A model generated the notes under the pieces. It saw nothing but the letters and a program-made list of their open reading frames with translations. It had not been told where the DNA came from and did not search any database. Below, piece by piece: positions 54,693 to 63,739 of a DNA stretch of 64,000 nt (positions are counted from its first letter, which is position 1; each line of letters begins with the position of its first letter). Where the stretch lies: the NCBI GenBank assembly GCA_965219635.1, contig OZ244783.1, positions 2,852,001 to 2,916,000 of the forward strand, written 5' to 3'. A program made the position numbers and the translations under genes. The stretch is from JAPOXR01 sp965219635. GTDB lineage: Bacteria; Pseudomonadota; Alphaproteobacteria; Rhodobacterales; Rhodobacteraceae.

Positions 54693-55990
54693 TGCCTGTT
54701 GAAGTCATCATGCCCAAGGTGGACATGGACATGTCCAGCGGACGGATAGCGGCATGGCATGTCGCTCCTGGCGGCGTGGTTGCGAAGGGCGATCCGCTGT
54801 TCGACATCGAAACCGACAAGGCTGCCATGGAAGTCGAGGCCCCGGAATCCGGCGTGCTTCACGGCCCGGTCGGAACAGGTGTTGATGTGCCGATCGGCCA
54901 GACCGTGGCATGGCTCTATGCAGAGGGCGAAGAGATTGCAGTCCAACCGGATGCCGAAGCCAGGCCTGCGCAACCTGCCTTGCCGGAGACGCCCCCTGAA
55001 ACCGCACCCTCCCTGCCCGGTGCGATTCCGGCAGGAGAAGCCGTGGCGCAGGAGCAGAAGCCCGGCCAGTTGCGTGCGACGCCGCTTGCCCGGCTGCTGG
55101 CGAAAAAGACCGGCATCAGCCTCGAAACTATCCAGGGCAGCGGCCCATCGGGCCGGGTGCAGGCCAGGGATCTGCGCAATCGCACCAGTCACCCGCTGCT
55201 GCCGGCATCCTCAACCCCCGGGTTCACTCCCGGCACCGGTCCACTGGCAATCACACGGTCGCCCGATGGCAGCGGGACCCCGGCAGTGCTGCTGCACGGT
55301 TTTGCAAGCGACGCACCTTCCTGGCTGCCAATCGAGCCGTACATATGCCACCTTCCGAGAATCCGGATCGAATTGCCTGCCCATGGGCGCTCGCCGCGGT
55401 TGCCTGTTTCCAGCTTCGCCGGACTGGCCGCCGAAGTTCGGAGGGCCTTCGAAAGCCTTGAAATCCCGAAAGCGCACCTGATTGGCCACAATATAGGGGG
55501 CGCTCTCGCTTTGGCTCTGGCCGACGAGTTGCCCCGTTCCGTTGCCAGCCTGACTTTGATCTCTCCAGCGGGGCTGGGCCCTGAAATCAACCATGAAGCC
55601 ATGACCGGCGTGGCAAGGGCGTCGCAAACCGGCAACCTCGGCCCCTGGCTGAGGTGCTTTGTCGCCAATGGCGGCCTGTTCGACGATTCCTATGTGCGCC
55701 TTGTCATGGCGTCGCGGGGAGACCCGGAATTGCGCGCTGCCCAATTCGCCATGGCGTGCGCGCTGTTTCCCGACGGCGGTCAGGCCATTGATCTGGGAAA
55801 TGCGTTGGCCCGGGCGGCAATGCCCACCCGGATAATCTGGGGCAAGAATGACCTGATCATCCCCTGGCGTCATGCCCTAAGGGCACCGGGCCGTGTGGCG
55901 CTGCACCTGTTGGACGGAGTCGGCCACCTGCCGCAGATCGAGGCTTCGGACGAGGTCGGAAAGATAATGGCGCTGCACTTGACGAACTGA
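54692..55990 (+). CDS. E2-like fusion: lipoyl domain, peripheral subunit-binding domain and alpha/beta-hydrolase (AcoC type), catalytic Ser replaced
   Basis: A 432-residue protein. Residues 1-80 are a lipoyl domain with the lipoyl-lysine at 43 (FDIETDKAAMEVEAP). Residues 125-162 are an E3/E1-binding domain (RATPLARLLAKKTGIS, GSGPSGRVQARDL). Residues 195-432 are an alpha/beta-hydrolase domain as in AcoC of acetoin dehydrogenases, in place of the usual acyltransferase. The hydrolase nucleophile elbow reads G-H-N-I-G-G, so Asn267 stands where Ser is expected. The Asp (GKNDLI) and His (GVGHLPQ) regions are kept. No E3 gene is present here. The missing nucleophile suggests changed or lost hydrolase chemistry. 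Confidence 0.88.
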   Translation: MPVEVIMPKVDMDMSSGRIAAWHVAPGGVVAKGDPLFDIETDKAAMEVEAPESGVLHGPVGTGVDVPIGQTVAWLYAEGEEIAVQPDAEARPAQPALPETPPETAPSLPGAIPAGEAVAQEQKPGQLRATPLARLLAKKTGISLETIQGSGPSGRVQARDLRNRTSHPLLPASSTPGFTPGTGPLAITRSPDGSGTPAVLLHGFASDAPSWLPIEPYICHLPRIRIELPAHGRSPRLPVSSFAGLAAEVRRAFESLEIPKAHLIGHNIGGALALALADELPRSVASLTLISPAGLGPEINHEAMTGVARASQTGNLGPWLRCFVANGGLFDDSYVRLVMASRGDPELRAAQFAMACALFPDGGQAIDLGNALARAAMPTRIIWGKNDLIIPWRHALRAPGRVALHLLDGVGHLPQIEASDEVGKIMALHLTN

Positions 55991-56166
55991 CCGGAATCGC
56001 GGGGGCTTCATGCAGCGGGTCCTGCAGAGACATGGTCCGGCACATGGATCTGCAACAGTGAGCAATGGGGCTGGCGCGTCCGCGGCCGGCTGCCGGTACT
56101 GCCGGTTACGGGATTGCCGCCAATCCGGGCAGCGTACTGCCACCGGCGATGGCGAGGAGGGAAGAA

Positions 56167-57153
56167 GTGGACGCTCAAGACAGCAAGGCTGACTCGGTTG
56201 GCCGGCGAACGCCGCTGGACAACCACCAGCAGATCCGCATGCGCGCTGCCTGGCTCTATTACATCGAGGGCCTGACCCAGTCTGAAGTTGCCAAGCGTCT
56301 GGGCGTCAACCGGATCATGATCACACGCCTGCTATCGGATGCACGCGCGCGGGGCGAAGTGGTCATCAGGATAAAGTCAGACATTGCGCCGCTCGTTGAT
56401 TTGCAGCGCCGGCTTGAGTCCGTCTTCCGCCTTTCCGAGGCCATCATCGCGCCATTCAAGGACGAGGACGGAGACCCGACGCACGTCATCGCCGCTGCGG
56501 CAGGCGCCTACGTATCCGCCTTCATGACCCACAATCTGACGGTGGGCGTCGGCTGGGGGCGTACGCTGCACACGATGCTTCAATTCCTTGAGGGCCGGTC
56601 CCTGGACAATGTGAGAGTGATTTCGCTGCTCGGTGGAATTGCGCAGGCCCGCCGGTTCAATCCGGCCGCGTTCGCCTGGCAGTTTGCCGAACTCTTCGGA
56701 GCTGAAGGCTTCCTGATACCGGCACCAGCCATCGTTGACTCATCCCGAACCAAACACGCGCTCATGGAGCATTGCGGACTCGAGCAGGTGATCGCCATGG
56801 CGGACGCCTGCGACATCGCCCTGCTTTCCTGCGGAGGCATCTCGTCGCTGACGACCTCCTACCGGGTGGGCCATGTCTCGGAGGCTGAACGCCAGTCGCT
56901 GATCAAGGCCGGCGCTGTGGGAGATATTCTTTACAACTTCCTCGACCGCAGCGGACGCCTTGTCGACCATCCCGTAAACGAAAGATCGATTTCCATTTCA
57001 ATTGACCGCCTGGCCCGGATTTCGAACAAGGTCCTGATCTCCGGAGGAGCTGAAAAAACCGACATGCTTCTGGCAACCCTGGAGTTGTTGAAGCCGAGTG
57101 TCCTGATCACCGATGAAGCGACTGCCATCCGGTTGCTGACTGCCGAACCCTGA
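56167..57153 (+). CDS. SorC/DeoR-type sugar-binding transcriptional regulator
   Basis: A 328-residue regulator. An N-terminal helix-turn-helix (MRAAWLYYIEGLTQSEVAKR, VNRIMITRLLSDARARG, about residues 15-60) precedes the sugar-binding domain of the SorC family (TVGVGWGRTLHTML, VISLLGGIAQARRFN, HALMEHCGLEQVIAMADACD, LSCGGISS). GTG 56167 is preferred because AGGAGG lies at the right distance; an ATG lies six codons earlier. It is the last gene of the plus-strand run and probably controls both divergent operons in answer to a phosphorylated sugar, as SorC members do. Confidence 0.88.
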   Translation: MDAQDSKADSVGRRTPLDNHQQIRMRAAWLYYIEGLTQSEVAKRLGVNRIMITRLLSDARARGEVVIRIKSDIAPLVDLQRRLESVFRLSEAIIAPFKDEDGDPTHVIAAAAGAYVSAFMTHNLTVGVGWGRTLHTMLQFLEGRSLDNVRVISLLGGIAQARRFNPAAFAWQFAELFGAEGFLIPAPAIVDSSRTKHALMEHCGLEQVIAMADACDIALLSCGGISSLTTSYRVGHVSEAERQSLIKAGAVGDILYNFLDRSGRLVDHPVNERSISISIDRLARISNKVLISGGAEKTDMLLATLELLKPSVLITDEATAIRLLTAEP

Positions 57154-57184
57154 TCCGGAATCCGGCATGAGAATTGCGCGCAGA

Positions 57185-58783
57185 TCAGCTGCCTATATTG
57201 AACTCCAGCGGCCTTACCTGGCCGAAGAGGCCGGTGCCTGCCAGTTCATCAAGCACCCGCCGTTCCACCGGACTGTCAATCGAAAGCAAGGCAATTGCAT
57301 CTTCACCAGCCCCTGATCTTCCAAGATTGAAGTTGGCGATGTTGACTCCATGTCCGGCCAGCGTCGTGCCCAGTGTTCCGATGATGCCCGGGACATCCTT
57401 GTTGGTCGTGTAGAGCATGTGCCTGGAGACCTCCGCATCGATATAGATGCCCTTGATCTGGATGAATCTTGGCTTGCCGTCGGAAAAGACGGTTCCGACA
57501 ATCGAACGCTCTCCCTTGCCGGTTGTCACAGACAGGCGGATATAGGCCTCGAAAACTCCGGTCTGCGATCTTGTCGTCGCCGAGAGTTCGAAACCCCTTT
57601 CCTTGGCCGCAATCTCCGCCGAGACCATGTTGATGTCCGGACTGGACGTTCGCAGCACCCCGGCAAGAGCGGCCGCGTTCAGCGCCTTGGTGTTCATCTC
57701 GGCCACAGCGCCGTCATAGAGAAGCCTGACTGAAGAAATGGGATCATCGGTCATCTGGCCGACGAAGGTGCCAAGATGATCAGCCAGCGCGATCCATGGA
57801 AGCAGGCGCGGCGCTTCCTCAGCCGAAATCGACGGCATGTTGAGGGCGTTCCTGACCGCGCCACGCAGCAAATAGTCGGACATCTGCTCCGCTACCTGCA
57901 AGGCCACTTTCTCTTGAGCCTCGGTGGTCGAGGCTCCCAGATGCGGGGTCATCACCACCCCGGGCAGATCCAGTAGCGGGCTGTTTTCCGGTGGTTCGGT
58001 TTCAAACACATCGAACGCTGCCGCCGCAACATGGCCACTCTGGACGGCATCTGAAAGCGCCGCTTCATCCACCACCCCTCCGCGGGCGCAATTGACGATC
58101 CTCACGCCCTTCCGGGTGTTGGCAATGGCTTCCGCGTCGAGAAGATTGCGGGTCTTTTCGGTCAAGGGAACATGGAAGGTAATGACATCGGAACGGGCGA
58201 GCAGTTCATCGAATTCCACTTTTTCGATACCGAGCCTCATCGCTCGTTCCCCGGTCAGAAACGGGTCGTAACAGACCACCTTCATCTCGAGTCCGATGGC
58301 CCGCCTGCAAACTGCCGATCCGATATTGCCGCAACCGACCACGCCGAGAGTCTTGCCGGAAATCTCCATGCCGATAAAGCGGGACTTCTCCCACTTTCCC
58401 GAGCGCACCGATGCGTCCGCTTCCGGGATCCGGCGGGCCATCGACATCATCAGAGCAATGGCATGCTCTGCGGTAGTGATGGCGTTGCCGAGGGGCGTGT
58501 TCATGACGATAATGCCCCGTCTCGACGCTGCCTTGACGTCGACATTGTCGACTCCGATCCCGGCCCTGCCGATGACCTTCAGCCGGTCGGTCATGCCCAG
58601 CAACTTGTCGGAAACCTTGGTCGCCGACCTGATGGCGAGGCCGTCATAATCGCCGATTGCTGCCTGAAGCGCCTCCTTGTCGCGGCCGAGGTCGGGCTTG
58701 AAATCCACCTCGACGCCTCGATCCTCGAATATCCTGATGGCGGCTTCCGACAGCTTGTCTGAAACGAGCACTCTGGGTTTCAT
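57185..58783 (-). CDS. serA: D-3-phosphoglycerate dehydrogenase
   Basis: A 532-residue enzyme that oxidises 3-phosphoglycerate with NAD+, the first step of serine synthesis. It has the catalytic Arg region NCARGGVVDEAALSDAV, the NAD-binding GVVGCGNIGSAVCRRAIGLE, and the pair MTPHLGASTTEAQEKVALQV with the active His. The C-terminal ASB and ACT domains (KGIYIDAEVSRHMLY, VPGIIGTLGTTLAGHGVNIA) give the long form typical of alphaproteobacteria and sense L-serine. It follows serC by 10 nt in one operon and ends 31 nt from the convergent regulator gene. Confidence 0.95.
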   Translation of the reverse strand: MKPRVLVSDKLSEAAIRIFEDRGVEVDFKPDLGRDKEALQAAIGDYDGLAIRSATKVSDKLLGMTDRLKVIGRAGIGVDNVDVKAASRRGIIVMNTPLGNAITTAEHAIALMMSMARRIPEADASVRSGKWEKSRFIGMEISGKTLGVVGCGNIGSAVCRRAIGLEMKVVCYDPFLTGERAMRLGIEKVEFDELLARSDVITFHVPLTEKTRNLLDAEAIANTRKGVRIVNCARGGVVDEAALSDAVQSGHVAAAAFDVFETEPPENSPLLDLPGVVMTPHLGASTTEAQEKVALQVAEQMSDYLLRGAVRNALNMPSISAEEAPRLLPWIALADHLGTFVGQMTDDPISSVRLLYDGAVAEMNTKALNAAALAGVLRTSSPDINMVSAEIAAKERGFELSATTRSQTGVFEAYIRLSVTTGKGERSIVGTVFSDGKPRFIQIKGIYIDAEVSRHMLYTTNKDVPGIIGTLGTTLAGHGVNIANFNLGRSGAGEDAIALLSIDSPVERRVLDELAGTGLFGQVRPLEFNIGS

Positions 58784-58793
58784 CGCATGTTCC

Positions 58794-59960
58794 TCAATTC
58801 ACAACCGCTGCGGGGTAGCGCTCTTGCAATTCAGCCCTGAAAGCCCACTCGATCCACGGCATCAGCGCCCGGATATCTTCGGCTTCGACGGTAGCGCCAC
58901 ACCAGATTCTCAGTCCCGGCGGCGCCGTCCTGTAGGACCCGATGTCGTGGGCGACATCTTCGGCGGCAAGTCGCGCCACCACGGATTTTGCAAATCCGGT
59001 CATTTCGTCGGGTGGGATACTGGCATGATCGAAGACCAGGCAGGCGCAAGTGGTTGATCGACACCGCTCTTCCCTTGCAAGAAACGAAATCCAGTCCCTG
59101 GACTCGACGAATTCTGCGACAGCCTCGGCATTGGCATTGGTCCGTGCGATCAACCCATTGAGACCGCCGATTGACTCCGCCCAATCGAGCGCCAGCAGGC
59201 AGTCCTCAACACAGAGCATTGATGGCGTGTTGATGGTGCTTCCCTCGAAAATCCCGTCGATGAGCTTGCCGTTCTTGGCAAGGCGGAAAATCTTGGGAAG
59301 CGGCCAGGGAGGCGTCCAGGACTCCAGCCGTTCCACGGCTCTGGGCGAGAGAATGATCACGCCATGCGCGGCCTCACCGCCCAGGACCTTTTGCCAAGAA
59401 TAGGTGGTCACATCGAGCTTGCTCCACGGCAGCTCCATGGAAAATGCCGCCGAAGTTGCATCGCAAATCGTCAATCCGGCCCGGGAATCCGGAATGAAGT
59501 CTCCATCCGGCACCCGTACGCCGCTCGTGGTTCCGTTCCAGGTGAAAACTACATCCCTGTCAAAATCGACCTGCGAAAGATCGGGGAGGTCACCGTAATC
59601 GGCAGTGCGCGCGGTGGCCGAAACCGGAAGGTGGGTTGTGATATCGGTTATCCAGTCCCTGCCGAAATTCTCCCATGCGAGCACCTCCACCGGCCGCTGG
59701 CCGAGGAGGGACCACATGGCCATCTCCATGGCTCCGGTGTCGGATGCAGGAACTATGCCGATCTTGTACGACGGCGGAACACCCAGAACGTCGCGTGACC
59801 GGTCGATGACCTGCTTCAATCTTGCCTTGGCTGGTTGCGACCGGTGCGACCGGCCGAGCACGGCGCCTGACAGGCGATCGAGGTTCCAGGAGGGTGGCTT
59901 GGTGGTTGGACCGGACGAGAAACGCGTCCTCGCCGGCCTCTTGACGGGAGGTTTGATCAC
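58794..59960 (-). CDS. serC: Phosphoserine aminotransferase
   Basis: A 388-residue PLP enzyme that converts 3-phosphohydroxypyruvate and glutamate to phosphoserine. It is of the Methanosarcina-type branch used by alphaproteobacteria (RFSSGPTTKPPSWNL, ASDTGAMEMAMWSLLGQRPV, CDATSAAFSMELPWSKLDVT). The PLP-lysine lies in TYSWQKVLGGEAAHG, and LLALDWAESIGGLNGLIART follows. The start is GTG 59960 with GGAAGGAT upstream. Together with serA it makes the first two enzymes of serine synthesis. A structured leader precedes it. Confidence 0.92.
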   Translation of the reverse strand: MIKPPVKRPARTRFSSGPTTKPPSWNLDRLSGAVLGRSHRSQPAKARLKQVIDRSRDVLGVPPSYKIGIVPASDTGAMEMAMWSLLGQRPVEVLAWENFGRDWITDITTHLPVSATARTADYGDLPDLSQVDFDRDVVFTWNGTTSGVRVPDGDFIPDSRAGLTICDATSAAFSMELPWSKLDVTTYSWQKVLGGEAAHGVIILSPRAVERLESWTPPWPLPKIFRLAKNGKLIDGIFEGSTINTPSMLCVEDCLLALDWAESIGGLNGLIARTNANAEAVAEFVESRDWISFLAREERCRSTTCACLVFDHASIPPDEMTGFAKSVVARLAAEDVAHDIGSYRTAPPGLRIWCGATVEAEDIRALMPWIEWAFRAELQERYPAAVVN

Positions 59961-59970
59961 TTCGAGTTAT

Positions 59971-60040
59971 CCTTCCAGATAAATGCTCCTCGGTGGGGAG
60001 GAGTGCCCGGGCGGGCCGATACAGTTCTGGCCCGGCATTG
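59971..60040 (-). ncRNA. Candidate serC leader RNA (two hairpins before the start)
   Basis: Before the serC start the minus strand can fold CGGGCC/GGCCCG (arms 60029-60034 and 60012-60017). It can then fold CTCCTC/GAGGAG (arms 59998-60003 and 59986-59991), whose 3' arm resembles a ribosome site and lies 25 nt before the start. A serC RNA motif with two hairpins upstream of serC is known from alphaproteobacteria. I infer this is a member but could not compare it with the consensus. Confidence 0.5.
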
Positions 60041-60214
60041 ACAAGTGCCAGCATGATTCCTGATCCCGGCGAGGTTGCCAGAACTCGGACGCTCAATCCT
60101 GCGTTAACCGGACATGGTATCAGAACCGCTTCCGAAACCTACAGACCCAGAACTTCGTCCGCACATGCCCTACTCCAGCAGCCCGCAAACCCATGCACAC
60201 TGACTCAACACACG

Positions 60215-62719
60215 TTACCCAATGGCGCCAGATCCTGTCGGAATCCCTATCGATTCAAGTCCGATATCTGTATCAATTGCAGACGCAACAGGTGTGTATA
60301 GATCAATCTCAGTATCTGCACATCGCAATGAAACTACCAGAGAATAGCGCGCCTTTTGGCATCGGATTGCAGCTTTTGCACGATTATTCCACCAACCACC
60401 GACTGGCTTGATACAGATAATATTTCGAGTGAGAAGATCTACTGCTGGTCCTGTCCATTCATCACTGTGCAGCGATCCCGCGGACATTGACTGTGAACCG
60501 AACAACCATCGGTCATCATCACGTTCTGTACGAAATCCCTCACCCAGTTGCTCACGCGCTATTTTGTCGAGCCTTGCTACAAAAGCACTTGGCGTTTCCA
60601 TTTTTCTTTTCAAGTCGAAGCGCAACCCAAACGACTGATAGCGATGTGGATCAAACGCAGCAGAGGAACCGGGATTTGGTTCAACAAAATATGAAAGCGT
60701 GATCTTTAGTGTGACATCCTGCTCGCCGAGACCCTCAAGTGCTGCCCTCGGCCATGGTAATGAGTAGTAATTACATTCCTTGATCCCTCTCTTTTTCCGA
60801 TTGTATGGTTGAATCTCTGCTTGGGCAACCATTGCCAAGTGATTGCGTGCCGATGCTGCGGCACGTTCAAAAGTCGGAACACCGTAACCATAACACCTCA
60901 GAAGTTGATGTGCCTGCTTTTTCTTGGGTGCTCCCTTCAAACGCTTCCACATGAGTGGAGTCCATTGTGCTCCATGGATCAGCAACGCCCGGATGGTCTC
61001 TGGCCAATAGTGCGGAAACGCAGCCATGAGTCGCGTGGCGAGGCGTGCTGCTTGCGCAGTTGCTGCACTGGTGGCGCGAAATGGTACAAGCGGATGCTGA
61101 TCTGTGTTCGGCCCAGTCGACAGTAGTGCAAGTGAATCGGCGTCGTATACATCTGTTCTGTTTGGAGAAACCACACGATTGCCTGCCTCCATTACAATAT
61201 CCGGCTTGATGGGAGTCTTGCCTTGGGGCCACAATGTGGATGTTCGAGAATATGGGCTGGTGTCGCCAGCCTCCACCAATGGCGAGTAATTTTTGAATTC
61301 AGGTTCCTGGATGTTAATCCGGTCGGTGTACCCACCCACCGTAATGGCGTTCCAAGCTTGTGCGGGATCCTCAATTTCATGACAGTCTGAAGCCAACATT
61401 CTGCTGAAGTCAATCTCATTCGGAGCGTTGCCTGCCGACACAGTCAAGAGTCTCGGAGGTGATCTTTGACCAACTAAACTAACCCCTGCAGCCTCTTGAT
61501 CGATTGAAGCGCTCCAGGTTGTTGGCCTTTTGCCTGACTGTTCTTTGTTTGTGACTGCCAAGCAGTATACTCTTGCACGATTTGGCTGCCGTGTTTCGGG
61601 AAGAGCCACAGCCTGTTTAGTAATCGTACCGTACAATCGTTCTTCAGTTGGAACAAATCCATCAGGCGGCAGTATCTTCACAGACTCAAGCCGATGGGTC
61701 AGAGTTTGTGTTTCGGTTCCAGCCAAATGCGAAGTCAAGTCCCCAAATAGCGCAAGACCAGCCATACCCGTCCCATGTCCGTGCGGAGAGTCGGCATTAC
61801 CCCATTCGGCGTTCACGGCATCCATATCAGTCTGATCAAGCGCAGGTTCAATTAGTACATGGGCACGATTCACTCCCGTATCAAGCAAGCAAACTGCGGG
61901 CACATCCATTCCCGGCCACACAGTCCTTGCTGCTAGGTCTTCGCAGACTGCTAACTGTTCATTCCGATCAATATTGTCGAGAAAGAACGTTGGACTGTCA
62001 CTTGCTCTGCGGAGTTCAACAATGGAGAAACGTGCAAACAGCATCAACTCGATTGTCGTTCTGTCGGCTAGCACTGGCACCACAGCATGTTCAGGAAAAT
62101 ACAGGCGCTGCTCTCTGTCGGCTGCAACAGCCCCAAGCCGGGCGATTAACTGATCAAGTTTACCCTCAAACTCTCGCTGGCACCAAACCTCCCACCACAT
62201 GTCATGGCCGGGTTTTGGAAGCCTTGAAGGTTTATCCGTCCAATATGTTTCAAGGCGGGCTGCGCGAATAGACTCGATGCGCTCAACTTTAGCCTTATGT
62301 TTTGGATTACCTGCTGTCGTAAGTTCTCCCTCTTGGTATTCCCTTATGATTTCATCAAACACTGCGCGGAGTGCATCGGGAACGTACAGTCCTACTACAA
62401 CCCAATCTTCATCAGTTCCTGAACGAACGGCCCCTGTCGCAATTCCCTGCCTCTTCCGTTCGTAGTCTTCGACCCTCGCCTTCTTTGTCAACTTAACCTC
62501 AAGGAAAGCCCCCACTGGCGGGTCAAGCCTTGGGTCCCGTGGTCTTGAAGCATCAAATGCTCTATACGACGCAGCAAGCTCGTCGCGGAGCCTTTGTCCA
62601 TGCTCTACACGGCTACGAGGCGTACCAGCTCCCGCCTGGTTCCGAGTCGTCGGCGTAAAGGGCGAAACCCGATAACGTCCAGACAAGTCAAGGTGGGGCA
62701 GGTTGTAGAGAGTAGGCAA
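60215..62719 (-). CDS. ietS: Subtilisin-like S8 serine protease, IetS type
   Basis: An 834-residue protein. The protease core lies in the middle: Asp280 (VCLLDTGVN), His315 (HGHGTGMAG), oxyanion Asn431 (TVSAGNAP) and Ser551 (FRATSAATAQAA). The N-terminal 270 residues (AFLEVKLTKKARVEDYERKR, a possible inhibitor- or partner-binding region) and the C-terminal 230 residues are outside the S8 core. No signal peptide, so it acts in the cytoplasm. It lies 3 nt after an AAA ATPase gene. This pair matches IetAS, described for plasmid incompatibility and later among anti-phage systems; the label follows that pattern. Confidence 0.82.
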   Translation of the reverse strand: MPTLYNLPHLDLSGRYRVSPFTPTTRNQAGAGTPRSRVEHGQRLRDELAASYRAFDASRPRDPRLDPPVGAFLEVKLTKKARVEDYERKRQGIATGAVRSGTDEDWVVVGLYVPDALRAVFDEIIREYQEGELTTAGNPKHKAKVERIESIRAARLETYWTDKPSRLPKPGHDMWWEVWCQREFEGKLDQLIARLGAVAADREQRLYFPEHAVVPVLADRTTIELMLFARFSIVELRRASDSPTFFLDNIDRNEQLAVCEDLAARTVWPGMDVPAVCLLDTGVNRAHVLIEPALDQTDMDAVNAEWGNADSPHGHGTGMAGLALFGDLTSHLAGTETQTLTHRLESVKILPPDGFVPTEERLYGTITKQAVALPETRQPNRARVYCLAVTNKEQSGKRPTTWSASIDQEAAGVSLVGQRSPPRLLTVSAGNAPNEIDFSRMLASDCHEIEDPAQAWNAITVGGYTDRINIQEPEFKNYSPLVEAGDTSPYSRTSTLWPQGKTPIKPDIVMEAGNRVVSPNRTDVYDADSLALLSTGPNTDQHPLVPFRATSAATAQAARLATRLMAAFPHYWPETIRALLIHGAQWTPLMWKRLKGAPKKKQAHQLLRCYGYGVPTFERAAASARNHLAMVAQAEIQPYNRKKRGIKECNYYSLPWPRAALEGLGEQDVTLKITLSYFVEPNPGSSAAFDPHRYQSFGLRFDLKRKMETPSAFVARLDKIAREQLGEGFRTERDDDRWLFGSQSMSAGSLHSDEWTGPAVDLLTRNIICIKPVGGWWNNRAKAAIRCQKARYSLVVSLRCADTEIDLYTPVASAIDTDIGLESIGIPTGSGAIG

Positions 62720-62722
62720 CTC

Positions 62723-63739
62723 TTAGGTTGACCCATCCGGAACAGAGAAAGCAACGCGCATATCACTTCGTTCATTTAGGGCATCAGCAATATCGTCAGT
62801 TGTGAGATGATTGCGCTCATCAAGAATCGCTGTTTTCACTGCTTTTTCTGCCGCAAGTGCAAGCTCGGATTGACTCAAGTCACGTCCCGCATCAACTATC
62901 TGACTCCATGCGATGTTTGGGTACTTCATGGGCCTGAGATAAGCCTTGATGATCTTTCGGATATCTTCGTCACTAGGCATTGCAAACGCAAGCACCAAGT
63001 CGAACCGCCGTAGTAGTGCTCGATCCAGCAAACGGGGGTGATTTGTAGCTCCTACGATCAGACTGTCAGTCGAATTCTGTTCTTCCATAAATTGAAGGAA
63101 TGAGTTCAATACTCTGCGCATCTCGGCAACATCGTTGTTTGCGTCGCGATGCCCGCCCAGCGCGTCGAATTCGTCAAAGAGGTATACGCCACGGCGTTTC
63201 GCCGTCTCATCGAATACGAGACGTAACTTGGCTGCCGTCTCTCCCATGAATCTTGTAATCAGCGCCTCCAACCGGACAACAAACAGCGGCAACTTCAAGG
63301 CGCCCGCCAATGACTCGGCAGTCATGGTCTTTCCGGAACCCGGTGGTCCCACAAACAGGACTCGTCGGCTGGGAGTCCTTCCATGTTCGCGTAACCAGTC
63401 CCTATGTGTCTGCTCACGAATCAAGCCGTCCAGCCGGGAACGAAGCGATAACTCAAGAATAACATCATCAATCCGGTAGGCGGGACTACGCAACTCCATA
63501 AGACTAGCAAGCTCTCCACTCGGCGTCGCGAAAGGGACAGCGATAGTTTGACGCCTGCAAGAACTGGCGCGCGCTTTTTCGACGGCCTCCCTAATTTCTT
63601 GTGCCATGCTACGGTGCCCCTGCCGGGCTTCGGCGGCCGCCACCTGCAGCGCGAGGGTTAGGAACTGCTCTTCATCCCCCGCAGCACGACACCGCAACAT
63701 TGCAAGGACCTGTTTTGCACCAGACACGCCGGGTCGCAT
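62723..63739 (-). CDS. ietA: AAA ATPase partner of the S8 protease, IetA type
   Basis: A 338-residue ATPase. The N-terminal 80 residues are helical (VLAMLRCRAAGDEEQFLTLA, AAAEARQGHRSMAQEIREAV). A single AAA module has Walker A GPPGSGKT at 131-138, Walker B YLFDEFD at 186-192, sensor GATNHP and arginine finger LLRRFDLV. The start is uncertain: the ATG at 63739 gives the usual IetA length, with GAGGAG about 14 nt upstream. The frame opens at 63814 with a hydrophobic segment not seen in the family. It precedes the protease gene by 3 nt. AAA and protease probably act together, with the ATPase as control or substrate feeder. Confidence 0.8.
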   Translation of the reverse strand: MRPGVSGAKQVLAMLRCRAAGDEEQFLTLALQVAAAEARQGHRSMAQEIREAVEKARASSCRRQTIAVPFATPSGELASLMELRSPAYRIDDVILELSLRSRLDGLIREQTHRDWLREHGRTPSRRVLFVGPPGSGKTMTAESLAGALKLPLFVVRLEALITRFMGETAAKLRLVFDETAKRRGVYLFDEFDALGGHRDANNDVAEMRRVLNSFLQFMEEQNSTDSLIVGATNHPRLLDRALLRRFDLVLAFAMPSDEDIRKIIKAYLRPMKYPNIAWSQIVDAGRDLSQSELALAAEKAVKTAILDERNHLTTDDIADALNERSDMRVAFSVPDGST

